DNA of 64,000 bases from Dolomedes plantarius (GCA_907164885.2 OU015499.1:161312590-161376589); one strand, 5' to 3'. Positions 21,243 through 31,340 are shown, counted from the stretch's first letter. The notes: generated by a model from the sequence alone, not told the origin. Program-made: numbers and translations.

Positions 21243-21480
21243 GGCCCGACGTAGCTTAGTGGTAGCGCGTCGGCTTTCGTTACTGAAGGTGCATGGATCC
21301 AATCCCAAGCGCCATTAAATACCTTCGTGTCTAAGCCGGATATTGAAACGTTACGTTCGTAGACCGGAAAGTCATTCTATGAGGTCACAGAGGGTGGGAG
21401 AAAGCACGATCCCCCAGATATGACCCCTGAAAATGCTGTCAAAATTTAGGTGGCACATGGCTAAATTGGACTGGATTGAA
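21243..21480 (+). mobile_element. tRNA-derived SINE, copy A
   Basis: The head (21243-21313) resembles a tRNA: TAGCTTAGTGGTAGC fits the Pol III A box and GGATCCAATCC the B box, about 40 bases apart. It is followed by an unrelated body (ACGTTCGTAGACCGGAAAG, GGTGGCACATGGCTAAATTG). The B copy is at 46339. Both have the same flanks, so the SINE was inserted before the duplication. The 3' end is approximate. Confidence 0.75.
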
Positions 21481-21510
21481 TACTATATTACGACATACTA
21501 TATTCAACAA

Positions 21511-21797
21511 TCACGCTATAAGAGTATAAATAAATATGTTTCTATAAAAATCAATACCCTTTTTTATGTTTACTGACCATTCATCTTTTCTCACTACTGG
21601 GACAATTAAAGTAATATTTGATGTCCAAATAATGAGATCACAAATATCTCTATTAAGTATATGCAAGCTACCTTGAATATGAAGATAGTTCGTCTTACCT
21701 TGGGGAGTTTTCAAATTAAAGGAGATATCACCAACAGACAATTCATAAACTGAAATATTGTCAGATGAATGAACAGTGGCTTTACATTCTGATAATG
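21511..21797 (-). pseudogene. YqaJ-type recombinase/nuclease domain fragment
   Basis: About 95 residues on the minus strand read ALSECKATVHSSDNISVYE, then KTNYLHIQGSLHILNRDICD, then LIIWTSN and KKGIDFYRNIF. The order E-x-K, (Y)x-IQG-LHI-x-R and a final F-Y-x-N is that of YqaJ viral-recombinase-like nucleases (PD-(D/E)XK fold), which occur in arthropod transposon-like genes. The start is lost; the Met present comes from the hAT-2 terminus (MDHTA). It is present only in copy A, abutting the hAT-2 end at 21798, where B has unrelated sequence. Without the rest of the protein no role can be given. Confidence 0.6.
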
Positions 21798-22051
21798 CTG
21801 TGTGGTCCAACGTTTAGTTAACCGAGGTCCAATCAAACTTTAGTATAGGAATGTGAGGGCCAGAGACATTCCAGAAAGAAAGCCAATTACATATTGTATT
21901 CGAAAATTTTTATTAAAATTTGTATTAAAAGAAGTTTAAAAAACTAGTTTAATATACCACTTCAGTTTACAGTCGAGAAATCAATGCGATAATAGGCACT
22001 GCTTTTCTGAAACAAGTTTATCAATGTCCACTGTAAGTTCAGTAAGACAAA

Positions 22052-22227
22052 TGACCTCTTCACATAGGAGTTCGTTGAGTAGCGTTAAATTATTGAAATA
22101 TATTTAACCAATGACAAACCTCGAAACGATTAGCAATGAAAATTTCAACGCCTATGATTGGTTTATTTTCGTCTCAACGTCATCTTTCCCTTACCGCAAC
22201 GCAACGGACTCCTATGTGAACAGGCCC
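22052..22227. mobile_element. Foldback MITE, copy 2, inside hAT-2 of copy A
   Basis: The right half (GCCTATGATTGGTTTATTTT ... CCTATGTGAACAGGCCC) is nearly identical to the MITE at 1531-1706. The left half is more diverged (GACCTCTTCACATAGG). The hAT-2 sequence in B lacks it, so it inserted after the duplication, although B also has a small deletion there. Confidence 0.8.
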
Positions 22228-23150
22228 TAAGTCTCAGGTTCCATTCCAGTGAAGCACTTTCAATTCGATTTCTCGTTTTTAATTTAATTTGTTTGAGATC
22301 AGAAAAAACACTTTCATACACGTTTGTACTGTCAAACAGCGATAACATTTGCAGAGAGAATTGAAGCAGTTTAGGAAAACGTTCTTTAGAAATCAGTTTC
22401 CAGAATTTTTTAGGGACATCACACTTTTTAGTCTGGTAGAATGGGTCTGCCTGAAGATCACAAATTCCCATTTGAAGGTCGCAGGGCACCTCACTCACTT
22501 CAATATCCATGGGGTTGTTGAACACTGCAAGTTTTGGTTTTAGGGAGTCAAAATCCTGGAATCTGTAATTGAACTCTTTCTTGATATATACTATTATTTC
22601 ATGAAACATGCTAAAATTTGTGTTACTTTTTTCTTCTTTAAACTGCTGACAAGATGGGAAGTGTGCCGTATTATTTGCCTTCAGGGCAATTTGCATTACA
22701 TCAAGATTTTTACGGAAGTCCTCAATAAGTCCATAAAGCTGGGAGATATTTTGTTTTCTGCCTTGTAATTTCGGGTTTAATCCATTTAGTTGAGATGTTA
22801 AATCTGTCAGAAAAGTAAGATTATTTAAAAATTGGATATCTTCCAGTTTTTCTTGATACTCATGACCAAAGTTTTCATTTCTGAGAAAAGCAAGAATTTC
22901 ATTCCTCAACCCAAAAAACTGCTGCAGGCAATTTCCAGCACTTAAACCAGCGCAATTCACAAAACAATGAAATGTCACCGTACTCAGCTTCCAAATTGTC
23001 CAGGAATGCAATAAATGCTCTGTGTCTATGGGCTTTATTGCCTTCCCTTATTAAATTTACAGTATTTACAACAGTTTTCATTGTATCGCTGAGACTTAAC
23101 ATTTTCCCACAGAGAGCCTCCTGGTGGATAATGCCTGGTGGAAATTTCAT
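22228..23150 (-). pseudogene. hAT-2 transposase, GTF2IRD2/ZBED5-like, C-terminal half, copy A
   Basis: The reading includes GNCLQQFFGLRNEILAFLR, LNNLTFLTDLTSQLN, PKLQGRKQNISQLYG, NTAHFPSCQQF, FQDFDSLKPKLAVFNNPM and, at the C-terminus, LLQFSLQMLSLFDSTNVYES and FSDLKQIKLKTRNR. This is the family of domesticated and transposon proteins related to GTF2IRD2, ZBED5 and EPM2AIP1 (hAT superfamily). A frame change lies between 22899 and 23011. The BED zinc finger and N-terminal half are absent. The last 22 or so residues of the open frame come from the MITE, not from the transposase. Confidence 0.8.
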
Positions 23151-23257
23151 CCTGGTGGAAATTTCATTATGAATATTAAATTTGCATTATAAATATTTTT
23201 ATCCGTTCAACTCGGCCCCTTCAAAATTAAATCCTGAGTGCGCTACTGGGGCTAATA

Positions 23258-25560
23258 CAGTGCCGGATCTAGGAAATTGCTCAGCGGGGGCAAGTCAGCT
23301 CAATGCAGCCCCTGTAGCAGTTTTTCATTAATTAAAACAATAATAAATAACAGGATAAAAGTAATAGTGTTTTTGGTGGTATGCCAAACTTAATTTATTG
23401 AAATAACAACAATTATATTTTTAACTTAACAATACTACAACATAGAAGTACCTGTATTTTTTTCATATCGACTAAAAATAAAAATCACTACTACCCTCTT
23501 GCCCAAGCGATGTTGGTCTTCGCAGCTACCTTTCATTATGCTTTGGAAAATGTGCTGTGTTCAGATATTTTTACAAAATTATTTTCCTTGATTTTCTTTC
23601 AGAAAATGACTTGATCGCTTCTTCATAATTTATTGGATTAGCCACTTGGACAGTACCACTTCTATAGACAGTATTGCGAGATTTTTCAATCTGTCTCGAG
23701 TCATTGTCAATCTGAGATACTTTTTGATTATCATCAGTTTGTTAAAACTCCTCTCCCAGCTTGCTGATGTAGTTGGGAGCGTTAAATGAACTCTCAAGTC
23801 TATGCACACATTTGGGAAAGTATCAGTCAAATCTCTTTCTTGGATAAGATTTAGAAGATCAAGTTGATTCATTTCATCAAAATTAACTGTTGAATTCTGT
23901 AACCGGTCACGAAGAACTAGGATTTCAGTAGGGAACTCATCTTCCCTTATATCTTCAAGATATTTACTAGCTAAGTTTGTAGCATGAGTTTTCAACTGCT
24001 TGCCATCCAACCTTTTCAAATTTTTACAATTTAGAAAAAGAAATATTGTTGAGTGCACTTATACTCTGCATTCTATCTTTCAACTGGATCAGTATCACAT
24101 CAATTACTCCCTTCATACTATGGTAAAAACTTTCTTCTACAGAGAAACTTCGTCCTTCATCTTGCGCCATCTCTGCAAGCATTATTTTCCTTTTTGGGAT
24201 TCTGCGAGTTTCCATCCTCATTTCAATTTTTTACGCTATTTCTTTAGCAGTCTTTATCCATTCATTTATTTCATTTCTCAGCCTTTCCATGGTTTTGGTG
24301 AGTCCTTCCAACATTTGTATTCCTTTTGACAACATTATGTTATGTTTCTGTATTTCCCTGTTAACTCTGTTAATTTCTTAAGATATTTTCCCGAACAACC
24401 AAATACGAAATAAGTCGGAAATCTTTCAAAGTACGAATGACACTGGAGGCATCAGATTTTGTCTCTGATGTATAGCGTGCTTCTTCGTTCAACTCAGTGA
24501 GAGCGCCGATTACTCCCTAAAAGACTTTTACAAGAGCATGTACTGCTTACAGAGCATGTACTGGACCATCGAGTATCACTGGTTCCTTTTAAATTCGTTT
24601 TTGTATGATTCTTTCATGACTTCCAACCGTTGTGTTCATGAAACAAAATAGGTGTATAATCTCTGGATTATTTCAAATACGTACGCTGTTTCAGGAGATG
24701 TTGATGCTGTATGTAGTCCCACCAGATTCAAGGAGTGGGCTGTGCACGGTACAAAAGTTTCTAATGGGTTGATATCCAAGAACCTAGCTTGAACACCTAT
24801 ATAAACACCACACATGTTCGACCCATCAGACGTTTGGGCTCAACAATTTCCTATTTCTAACCCATCTTCATCCAACTTATGAAACATTGTATCTGCCAAG
24901 TACTCCCCAGATTTTCAAGCTGCTATAAAATCAATTAAGCTTTCTCTGATATCAAATTGGCCATTTTCATACTTGGTAACACATCGGATTTGTTGGCTCA
25001 ATTGTTCTGTGTGTGATTTATCAGGTGTGCAATCAAACAATACTGTGTAGTACTTTACGTGGTATATGGTATCATTCAGTATCTTCTTTCGAACATCATC
25101 TCCCATCGTTTCAATGAAATCGTACCACTTCCACAATTCATTAAAAAATTACAATTTACAAGCGGACGCACCGACAGGTGACAACGACAAGTCTGCAACT
25201 GGCACTATCTTTTCCCGCCTCTCCTGATCTCTGAGTCACGGGCCACCCTCCCCTCCCTTAGCTACATGCTTGTTTTTCGGCAATGAAACATTCTCCGCAA
25301 ATCACATCAACGCAATTAGCACTCTTCTGCTATTGAAATACGCTTGTTTTACTCTTACGTAAAGCAAGGATTTGAGTTTGCTTTCTGTAATTAATAGTTT
25401 AATAAAACCCCACCGGTATAAAACGAGAGTGATCTGAGGATATCTAAATTTTATGTTTCATTTATATTTTTAAGACACTATGAAATTATAAATAAGGATA
25501 AAATTTTCAATCCCATTTTGCCACCACCCTGGGCAGTTGACCCCCCTCAATCCGGTACTG
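23258..25560 (-). mobile_element. hAT-1 element (ZMYM1-like), between copies A and B
   Basis: It begins CAGTGCCGGATCTAGG at 23258 and ends with the inverted CCGGTACTG at 25560, about 2.3 kb. It encloses a minus-strand transposase remnant. The flanks (GGCTAATA left, GCCCTTTA right) are not a convincing 8-bp target duplication. The right end is also at 3791. A second copy starting at 53360 is truncated at about 54895. It forms the junction between tandem units. Confidence 0.7.
23600..25136 (-). pseudogene. hAT-1 transposase remnant (ZMYM1-like)
   Basis: Reading from right to left: YYTVLFDCTPDKSHTEQLSQ at 25080-25010 (family motif D-x-T-P-D-x-S-H-x-E/D-Q-L); a part around 24700-24860 with FVPCTAHSLNLVG (degenerate); then 24058-23630 with SKYLEDIREDEFPTEILVLR, PNVCIDLRVHLTLPTTSASW and ERSFNKLMIIKKYLR, the hAT dimerisation region. 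Stops and frameshifts separate the pieces. These proteins are RNase-H-fold transposases related to zinc finger MYM-type protein 1. B has a sister copy at 53693-54890 carrying independent changes. Confidence 0.8.
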
Positions 25561-25631
25561 GCCCTTTATAGTTGAAAATTATATTAAAGAGGTAAAATAT
25601 TCTTACGGTCTGATTTGGGAAAAAGAAAAAT

Positions 25632-26050
25632 TTGATATCCGCCCATATGAATAATCTATTAGATATAGAACCCGTTAAAAAATCGGATGATCTAAAACCT
25701 TTAAGAAATTTGTATGATGATTCAGAAATCCAAATCAGAAGTTTAGAAAGTCTTACGGTTACCGCAGACTCATATGGCTGTTTATTCCGTCCCCTTCTAC
25801 TTAAAGCAATACCAAATGGTTTAGTTCTAGAGTTTAGTCGTAGAAAGAATTCAGAAAGTGAACCTTACGCCCGACCAGTGTTCGATGAGCGTAGATGAAA
25901 AAAAAGAATTCATTACGTAAAGCAGAGAGATGTTTGAAACGCTTGGCGAAGTATCATATTGCTTAAAAGTGTGAAAATAAAATAAATGTAAAAATTGCAA
26001 TCGGGATAATCATAGACGTTTGGAATCGGCGTTAAGCTGTAGGTCCCGGT
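25632..26050 (+). pseudogene. Pao/BEL gag fragment (DUF1759-like), copy B
   Basis: The best preserved of the three copies: 88 codons from MISAHMNNLLDIEPVKK through SEIQIRSLESLTVTADSYG, RPLLLKAIPNGLVLEFSRRK to YARPVFDERR-stop. After the stop, RCFKCLAKYHIA then a frame change preserves knuckle-like Cys residues. DUF1759 is part of Pao/BEL Gag. Nothing of pol remains. It begins copy B, about 70 bp right of the hAT-1 terminus. Confidence 0.8.
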
Positions 26051-26793
26051 CGAATTAGCCCCCGTGTAGCTAAAATTGACCATAGCGCTCCAAACCAACA
26101 TGACTAAACACGCGGGTAATTTCAGAAGTAATGCACACTAAATTAGTTTTTGTATACCTACTTGATTTCTGACAATTTCTCTGGACAGTCCTTCTATATA
26201 CTCCCCCTGCTTCTCAAAACAGAGTCCTAATATCTAGGAAATTATTCATTCCTTGCTGCATGCTACTTTTGTTGAGTACCTCTAATGACTCTGGTAAAGG
26301 CTGAGGTAAGCTCTTCTAAGTTGGAAAAAGGTTGACTGCAAATGTTTCAACAACAATGCAATGTCCAGGCATTTCTGTTTTTGCTGAGATGTCCAGCAGT
26401 GAGGATCCCACCGAGCACAAACAGTCAACTTTATATGTGATCTTTGATCTTCTACACTCACATTACCCGAGACATCTGCAAATCCTTTTTTAATAAAATG
26501 TCACTTCAACACAAAACACGTGAGAAAACTTTCACTGACACATAAATATTTCTCTTGTCCTCATCAGCAAATGGCGAAATTTCTTTTATTGTATCATACT
26601 GGAAGAAATTGCACAGTCTGGTGCATTACTTTTGAAAAGACCCTCAAATCTTGCAAGATCCAGTAGAGTCCATTATTCAAGAGACGAGACTTGGTGTAAC
26701 GTATGAACATTTGTGAAGAGATGAGTTCCAAATTAAAATTATATATTTCATACATAAAAATTTCAGACAATATCTAGTATAGAAGCATAATTA
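26051..26793. other. Unit spacer, copy B
   Basis: AT-rich, collinear with 4261-4992 in A and 55300-55950 in C. Ends at the TA target of the Tc1 insertion. No gene seen. Confidence 0.55.
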
Positions 26794-28204
26794 CACTGCT
26801 GGCCACCGAAATTGCAACACCAAGAAAGACAAGAGATATCACAACAAAATTTATTTTGCAGATAACATGTTGACCAAGTATCAAATGATTAAATTTATAG
26901 ACTTCTGTGAAGTGTGGTTCCTGCCAAAATCAGTAGCCAGAGTAGCCGCCATTGTTGGAGATCACCGCTGCCACACGCCTCGGCATTGATTCAAAGAGAC
27001 TTTGGATGCGTTCTTGGGGTACAGCAGACCAAGCAGCTTCCACATGTTGCCAAAGTTGATCTGCTGTGGCAGCTGGGGATGGAATCTGGGTCCATCGTAG
27101 AGCAACCATGGACCACATGTTTTCTATCGGCGAAAGATCCGGAGAGCGAGGCGGCCAGGGAAGCAATTCAATCTGGCGATTGACGAAGAACCGTTGGACA
27201 ATGCGGGCCACGTGTGGTCGCGCATTATCCTGTTGAAATATGGCTGTGGGCAAGCAATGAAGGTAAGGAAGGACAACTGCCTCCAACACCTGGGAGATGT
27301 AGCGCTGGCTGTTTAAAGTACCGGCAATGCGAACTACAGGTTTGCGAGAGTGATATCCAATACCGCCCCATACCATAATACCCGGTGCAGGACCAGTGTG
27401 GCTGTGCATAACGCAGCTGTTCAGCATCCTCTCTTCACGGTGTCTCCAGACTCGAATGCGACCATCGTGGTGTTGCAGACAGAAGCGTGACTCGTCAGTA
27501 AAGACAATTTCATTCCATTCTGCCGTCCACATCCTTCTGTCATCGCACCATTGGCGGCGGAGACGTCTGTGATTCTGCGTCAAGGGTAGACAAAGCAATG
27601 GACGTCTTGCGGACAGACCACTCTGCTGTAAACGGCGTCGAATGGTACGCGAAGACACTGGATGATGCGTTACAGACTGCATGTGCTGTGCTATGGTTCG
27701 TGATGTGACTGAGCGATCCGTAACTGCCATGCGCACAATTTGCCTGTCATCACGTGAAGTGGTGCGCTGAGGTGGATGCGATCGAACACGCCGGTCCGTC
27801 GTACCCTCCTGCATCCAACGATCACATATCCGCATTACAGTTGTTTGGTTTCTTCCAACACGACTACCGATTTCCCTGAAAGATAATCCACAATCTCGGT
27901 AGGCCACTATCCTTCCTCTGTCGAACTCGGATACTTGATCAAAAGATGATCGCTGTTTTCGACGAGGCATAATTGATCATTTTTTTTTAAAAAAACCACA
28001 AGAAAAACACAATTGCCGAACTTGAAATCGTCGAAATCTCCAGGCCTTAAATAGCGCTTTGAAGTGGCGCCACAGGCGCGCGTGATGTGCGTCTGCGCTG
28101 AAATTCTAATCATTTGCATATCTCACCTTCGTTAATGCATGTTGTAAATTTAATGTTATTTGCATGTTTCCTCCAGGGTGTTGCATTTACAGTGGCCAGC
28201 AGTA
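26794..28204 (-). mobile_element. Full-length Tc1-like transposon with intact transposase
   Basis: 1,411 bp with inverted ends: left CACTGCTGGCCACCGAAATT, right complement TACTGCTGGCCACTGTAAAT. TA lies on both sides. Copy A has the unoccupied site (CATAATTAGATGATCC near 4988-5003), so the insertion is confirmed and took place in copy B only. It contains one uninterrupted transposase gene. Confidence 0.95.
26930..27970 (-). CDS. Tc1-like transposase, DD34E, intact
   Basis: 346 residues from MPRRKQRSSF to NNGGYSGY-stop, the usual size for Tc1 transposases. The N-terminal paired-type DNA-binding half has two helix-turn-helix units (CGLSFREIGSRVGRNQTTV at about 27-45; VSSRTIRRRLQQSGL at about 105-119). 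The catalytic triad is Asp159 (VFTDESRF), Asp248 (FQQDNARPH) and Glu283 (SPDLSPIENMW), with 34 residues between the last two. The protein cuts and re-joins the element at TA. No stop or frameshift is present. Start: this Met gives the canonical N-terminus, 234 bp inside the right terminus. It is the only complete transposase in the window. Confidence 0.95.
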   Translation of the reverse strand: MPRRKQRSSFDQVSEFDRGRIVAYRDCGLSFREIGSRVGRNQTTVMRICDRWMQEGTTDRRVRSHPPQRTTSRDDRQIVRMAVTDRSVTSRTIAQHMQSVTHHPVSSRTIRRRLQQSGLSARRPLLCLPLTQNHRRLRRQWCDDRRMWTAEWNEIVFTDESRFCLQHHDGRIRVWRHREERMLNSCVMHSHTGPAPGIMVWGGIGYHSRKPVVRIAGTLNSQRYISQVLEAVVLPYLHCLPTAIFQQDNARPHVARIVQRFFVNRQIELLPWPPRSPDLSPIENMWSMVALRWTQIPSPAATADQLWQHVEAAWSAVPQERIQSLFESMPRRVAAVISNNGGYSGY

Positions 28205-28595
28205 TAGATGCTCCATGGGTCAAATACTATTTTGGCTGCACATTACGAAAAAACCCTTCTAATAAAAGCTAAATTACTTTAAAATAATTAAGAGAGAGCC
28301 AAAAACGAAAATTAATTCAATCTCGATATGAAGTTATAAAATATTTATTTATATATTATACATATATATATATCCCATTTACAGAACACAGCAGATGTAC
28401 ACAAAAGCAGTTAAATCTTAAAAATTTAAATTTCATATTAGGCAAAAAAAAAACCAGAAGTATTGCACAAGTGACATTTCAAGACACCCGTTCCGGCAGT
28501 GTAAACAGGTAAGACAAGTTTTTAACTCCAATCACTTGGGTAGAACAAGTATCCCATCAAGGATCATGTTTCGATACTGATAGAGCATTGATGTA
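28205..28595. other. Unit spacer, copy B, between two insertions
   Basis: Collinear with about 4994-5372 in A. Includes a TATATA-rich simple tract at about 28355-28374. No gene. Confidence 0.55.
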
Positions 28596-29363
28596 CCGGG
28601 TGATCAGAAAGTGAGTATTCATTTGAAAAAGTAATAATTCACGGAATAATATAGGTAGAGAGGTAAAAAATGACACACATGCTTGGAATGACACGGGGTT
28701 TTATTGCAACCACAAAAAAACCTTCAAAAAATGGCCACCAGATGGCGCTTCGTGTGATAAGAAAGGCAATAATTAGAATAAAAAATTATGAAAAAGCAAG
28801 ACGATGTTCTTCAGAACAAATGCTCAACATGTCGACCGTCATTCCTCATAAATAGCTGTAGTCGAGGGATAATGTTGTGAACAGCACTGTACAGTTTATC
28901 TGTATTTATGGTGAGACATTGACGTTGGATGTTGTCTTTTAGCATTCCTATTGATGTCGGTCCATCGTGAACTTCAAAATCACTCTCTTCACAGTTTGCA
29001 ATTGTCATAGGACCTTTACCGGTTCGAATACTCTTCCTATGGCGATAGGTTCGTAAAGCTGCAGTAGCATTTTCCATTCTGATAGTACAGCTTCACTAAT
29101 AGTGCCTTTTCTGGTAACGTAAACATGCTGCGATTGCTGGTGCATCTCTTTCCCTCTCTCATTCCAGCTCCTTTTATACACGATTGTTATGCAGCGTCAC
29201 TGACGTTTTGCTGTCCAGAGCCCTCTGTTGGTTTTGAACTTTTTTGTGGTTTCAATATAAACCCATGTCATTCCAAGCATGTGTGTCAATTTTTACTTCT
29301 CTACTTACATTATTCGGTGAATTATTACTTTTTCAAATGTATAATCACTTTCTGAACACCTGG
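28596..29363 (-). mobile_element. TIR transposon remnant with mariner/DUF4817-like tail, TA target
   Basis: Left terminus CCGGGTGATCAGAAAGTGAG and right terminus complement CCAGGTGTTCAGAAAGTGAT. The inverted repeat extends about 50 bp with a handful of mismatches. TA flanks both sides, and copy A has the empty site (GCATTGAAGTATTTAA near 5365). About 770 bp, so internally deleted. The minus strand holds a 3' coding remnant. Confidence 0.8.
28811..29077 (-). pseudogene. C-terminal transposase remnant of the 28596 element
   Basis: 88 codons ending LQLFMRNDGRHVEHLF-stop. The G-x-H-x-E-H-L ending with a preceding Cys-x-x-N/D pattern recalls the C-termini of the DUF4817-type mariner/IS630-like transposases common in arthropods. 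No catalytic residues are present. The assignment is tentative. Confidence 0.45.
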
Positions 29364-29925
29364 TATTTAATAACATGTACAAAAGAACAGTACTGTCATA
29401 AAACACTAAATTCCAAAATACAATCACGTGCGATATCGCCTTTAAATAAACACCATCAAACCTGAGTTTGAATTTGACTTTGAAGGATATTTTCCCCACG
29501 GTGGGACAAAAATTATGTTTTATACGATAGTAGAAAGTGGGTTACATACCTGAAAGGGTAGGGTGATGCGATTTTAAAGCCCACTGAAAATAAATCTTTT
29601 CTCGCACACAGTGAGGATGAAAGATTTCTCTTCTGTGTGGTTACGAATATTTTGTTTACATGATCGAGTTCAGAAAACCTTTCCTTACATTTAGTGCACA
29701 CCAAGTCTTTCCTCCATGGACAAGGAGATAAATTTTAAACTTCCCATGGAAAGAAAATCTTTTATCACATACACTGCATGCTAAAGGTTTATCTCCCACG
29801 TGGGCGCGAAGATGTGTATTTTAAAACAACCCTGCCCAGAAAACCTTTCCTCACAGAGTACAGACGAAAGGTTTTTCCCCTGTTTGGATGCGCAGATGTG
29901 TTCTTCAACCATCCTGTAGAGAAAA
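29364..29925 (-). pseudogene. Decayed 3' zinc-finger repeats of gene B
   Basis: CTKCKKRFSELDHV-like sequence (here CTKCKERFSELDHVNK) near 29640-29704, and further eroded fingers up to 29925, including one that ends HLRIQTGEKPFVCTL-stop after two in-frame stops. Homologous to the tails of A and C. In B the last finger that is intact in A and C has joined the decayed part. Confidence 0.7.
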
Positions 29926-31156
29926 TCATTTCTCACATACCGTGGAGGCGTAAGGTTTCTCTCCCGTGTGGATGCGGAGATGTCTTCTTAAAAGACCCTG
30001 ATGAGAAAATCTTTTCTCACATACCGTGCAGGCGTAAGGTTTCTCTCCCGTGTGGACGCGGAGGTGTATATTTAAAGCACCTTGTACAGCATATTTATTC
30101 TCACATACAGTGCAGGCGAAAGGTTTCTCTCCTGTGTGGACGCGGAGATGTCTTTTTAAATCATGCTGTACAGAAAATTTCTTCTCACATACGGTGCAGG
30201 AGAAAGGTTTCTCTCCTGTGTGGGTACGGAGATGTGTTCTTAAATGACCCTGTGTGGAAAATCTTTTCCCACATACAGTGCAGGCGAAAGGTTTCTCTCC
30301 TGTGTGGGTACGGAGATGTCTTCTTAAAGAACCCTGTTCAGAAAATCTTTTCCCACATACAGTGCAGGCGAAAGGTTTCTCTCCTGTGTGGGTGCGGAGA
30401 TGTGTTCTTAAAGAACACTGTTCAGAAAATCTTTTCTCACATACAGTGCAGGTGAAAGGTTTCTCTCCTGTGTGGTTACGGAGATGTGTTCTTAAAGAAC
30501 CCTGACGAGAAAATCTTTTCTCACATACCGTGCAGGCGAAAGGTTTTTCTCCTGTGTGGGTGCGGAGATGTCTTTTTAACTCACCCTGCCGAGAATATCT
30601 TTTCTCACATACAGTACAGGCGAAAGGTTTCTCTCCCGTGTGGGTGCGGAGATGTGCTTCTAAAGAACCCTGTTGAGAAAATCTTTTCTCACATACCGTG
30701 CAGGCGAAAGGTTTCTCTCCTGTGTGGGTGCGGAGATGTATTTTTAAATTATCCTGCCTAGAAAATCTTTTCTCACATTCAATACAGGCGAAAGGTTTCT
30801 CTCCTGTGTGGGTGCGGAGATGTCTTATTAAATCCCTCTGTACACAAAATCTTCTCTCACATACAGTGCATGCGAAAATGTTCTCTCCTGAGTGGGTACA
30901 GGAAGTATTATCAGCAATGTGGTAGGAATGATGCATATTTAAGGAGGCCGACTGTGAAAATCTTCTGTCAGATAAATTATATTCAAAAATTTCCTCGGTG
31001 CGAGAAAGAATCTGTGCACTGCAACTTTTTATATTTATACTAATTCTACTTGTGTTACACGCAGAATTCTTCCGCTTTAGTAGGGTTTGGCTTGCAGGAA
31101 TGGCTTTCTTTGGAAGGCTCTTTTAGACTGGAAATGCACATTTCCTTTTCTGGCAT
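29926..31156 (-). pseudogene. C2H2 zinc-finger gene B, probably disabled
   Basis: The Met equivalent to the A and C starts is at 31156, but two bases are missing near 31056, so the frame runs KAEEFCV-stop. The finger array itself remains open for 336 codons (30936-29926), with 11 canonical fingers, then YASTVCEK-stop: the first Cys of the next finger has become Ser and an Arg codon has become TGA. Contact residues (-1/3/6) in order: VDR, RNI, QSA, RER, RST, EST, ESR, THT, VDR, VAI, HLR. An internal Met start could still yield a finger-only protein, so expression is not excluded. The splice acceptor at 31273 is kept. Confidence 0.8.
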
Positions 31157-31340
31157 GCCGACGTTTCTTTACACGATGATTAGAAAACTGACCGCTAGCA
31201 ATAAGTTGAATTTCAAAACTTGTGGACACCTCAAATATTCTAGTATCGCATCCTACAATCTGTACCGAGCACCTGTAAAGACAGAAGAAAAAAAATTGAA
31301 TGACATATATATATATGTATATAAACATTTTGCACGCCAA

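Larger units (their letters stand above)
21798..23157 (-). mobile_element. hAT-2 element, 5' truncated, copy A
   Basis: The left end CTGTGTGGTCCA matches the terminus of the fuller B copy (CAGTGTGGTCCA at 47132). The element is cut on the right near 23120-23157, where a short direct duplication (GGTGGAAATTTCAT) joins it to hAT-1 flanking sequence. B keeps a further 5 kb at this point. A foldback MITE is inserted at 22052. Confidence 0.75.

Noticed and set aside
21243..21313. A true tRNA gene
   Set aside because: The A and B boxes are present, but I could not fold a convincing cloverleaf with a paired acceptor stem. The sequence continues into a shared non-tRNA body and is repeated at 46339, so it is a SINE head.
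23258..25560. An 8-bp target duplication around hAT-1
   Set aside because: The flanks GGCTAATA and GCCCTTTA match at only half the positions.
29778..30455. A 225-codon plus-strand frame with repeats of RRKVSLLCGCGDVFL
   Set aside because: It is the antisense of the zinc-finger array of gene B. The repeat period equals one finger (84 bases); similar shadows lie over A and C.
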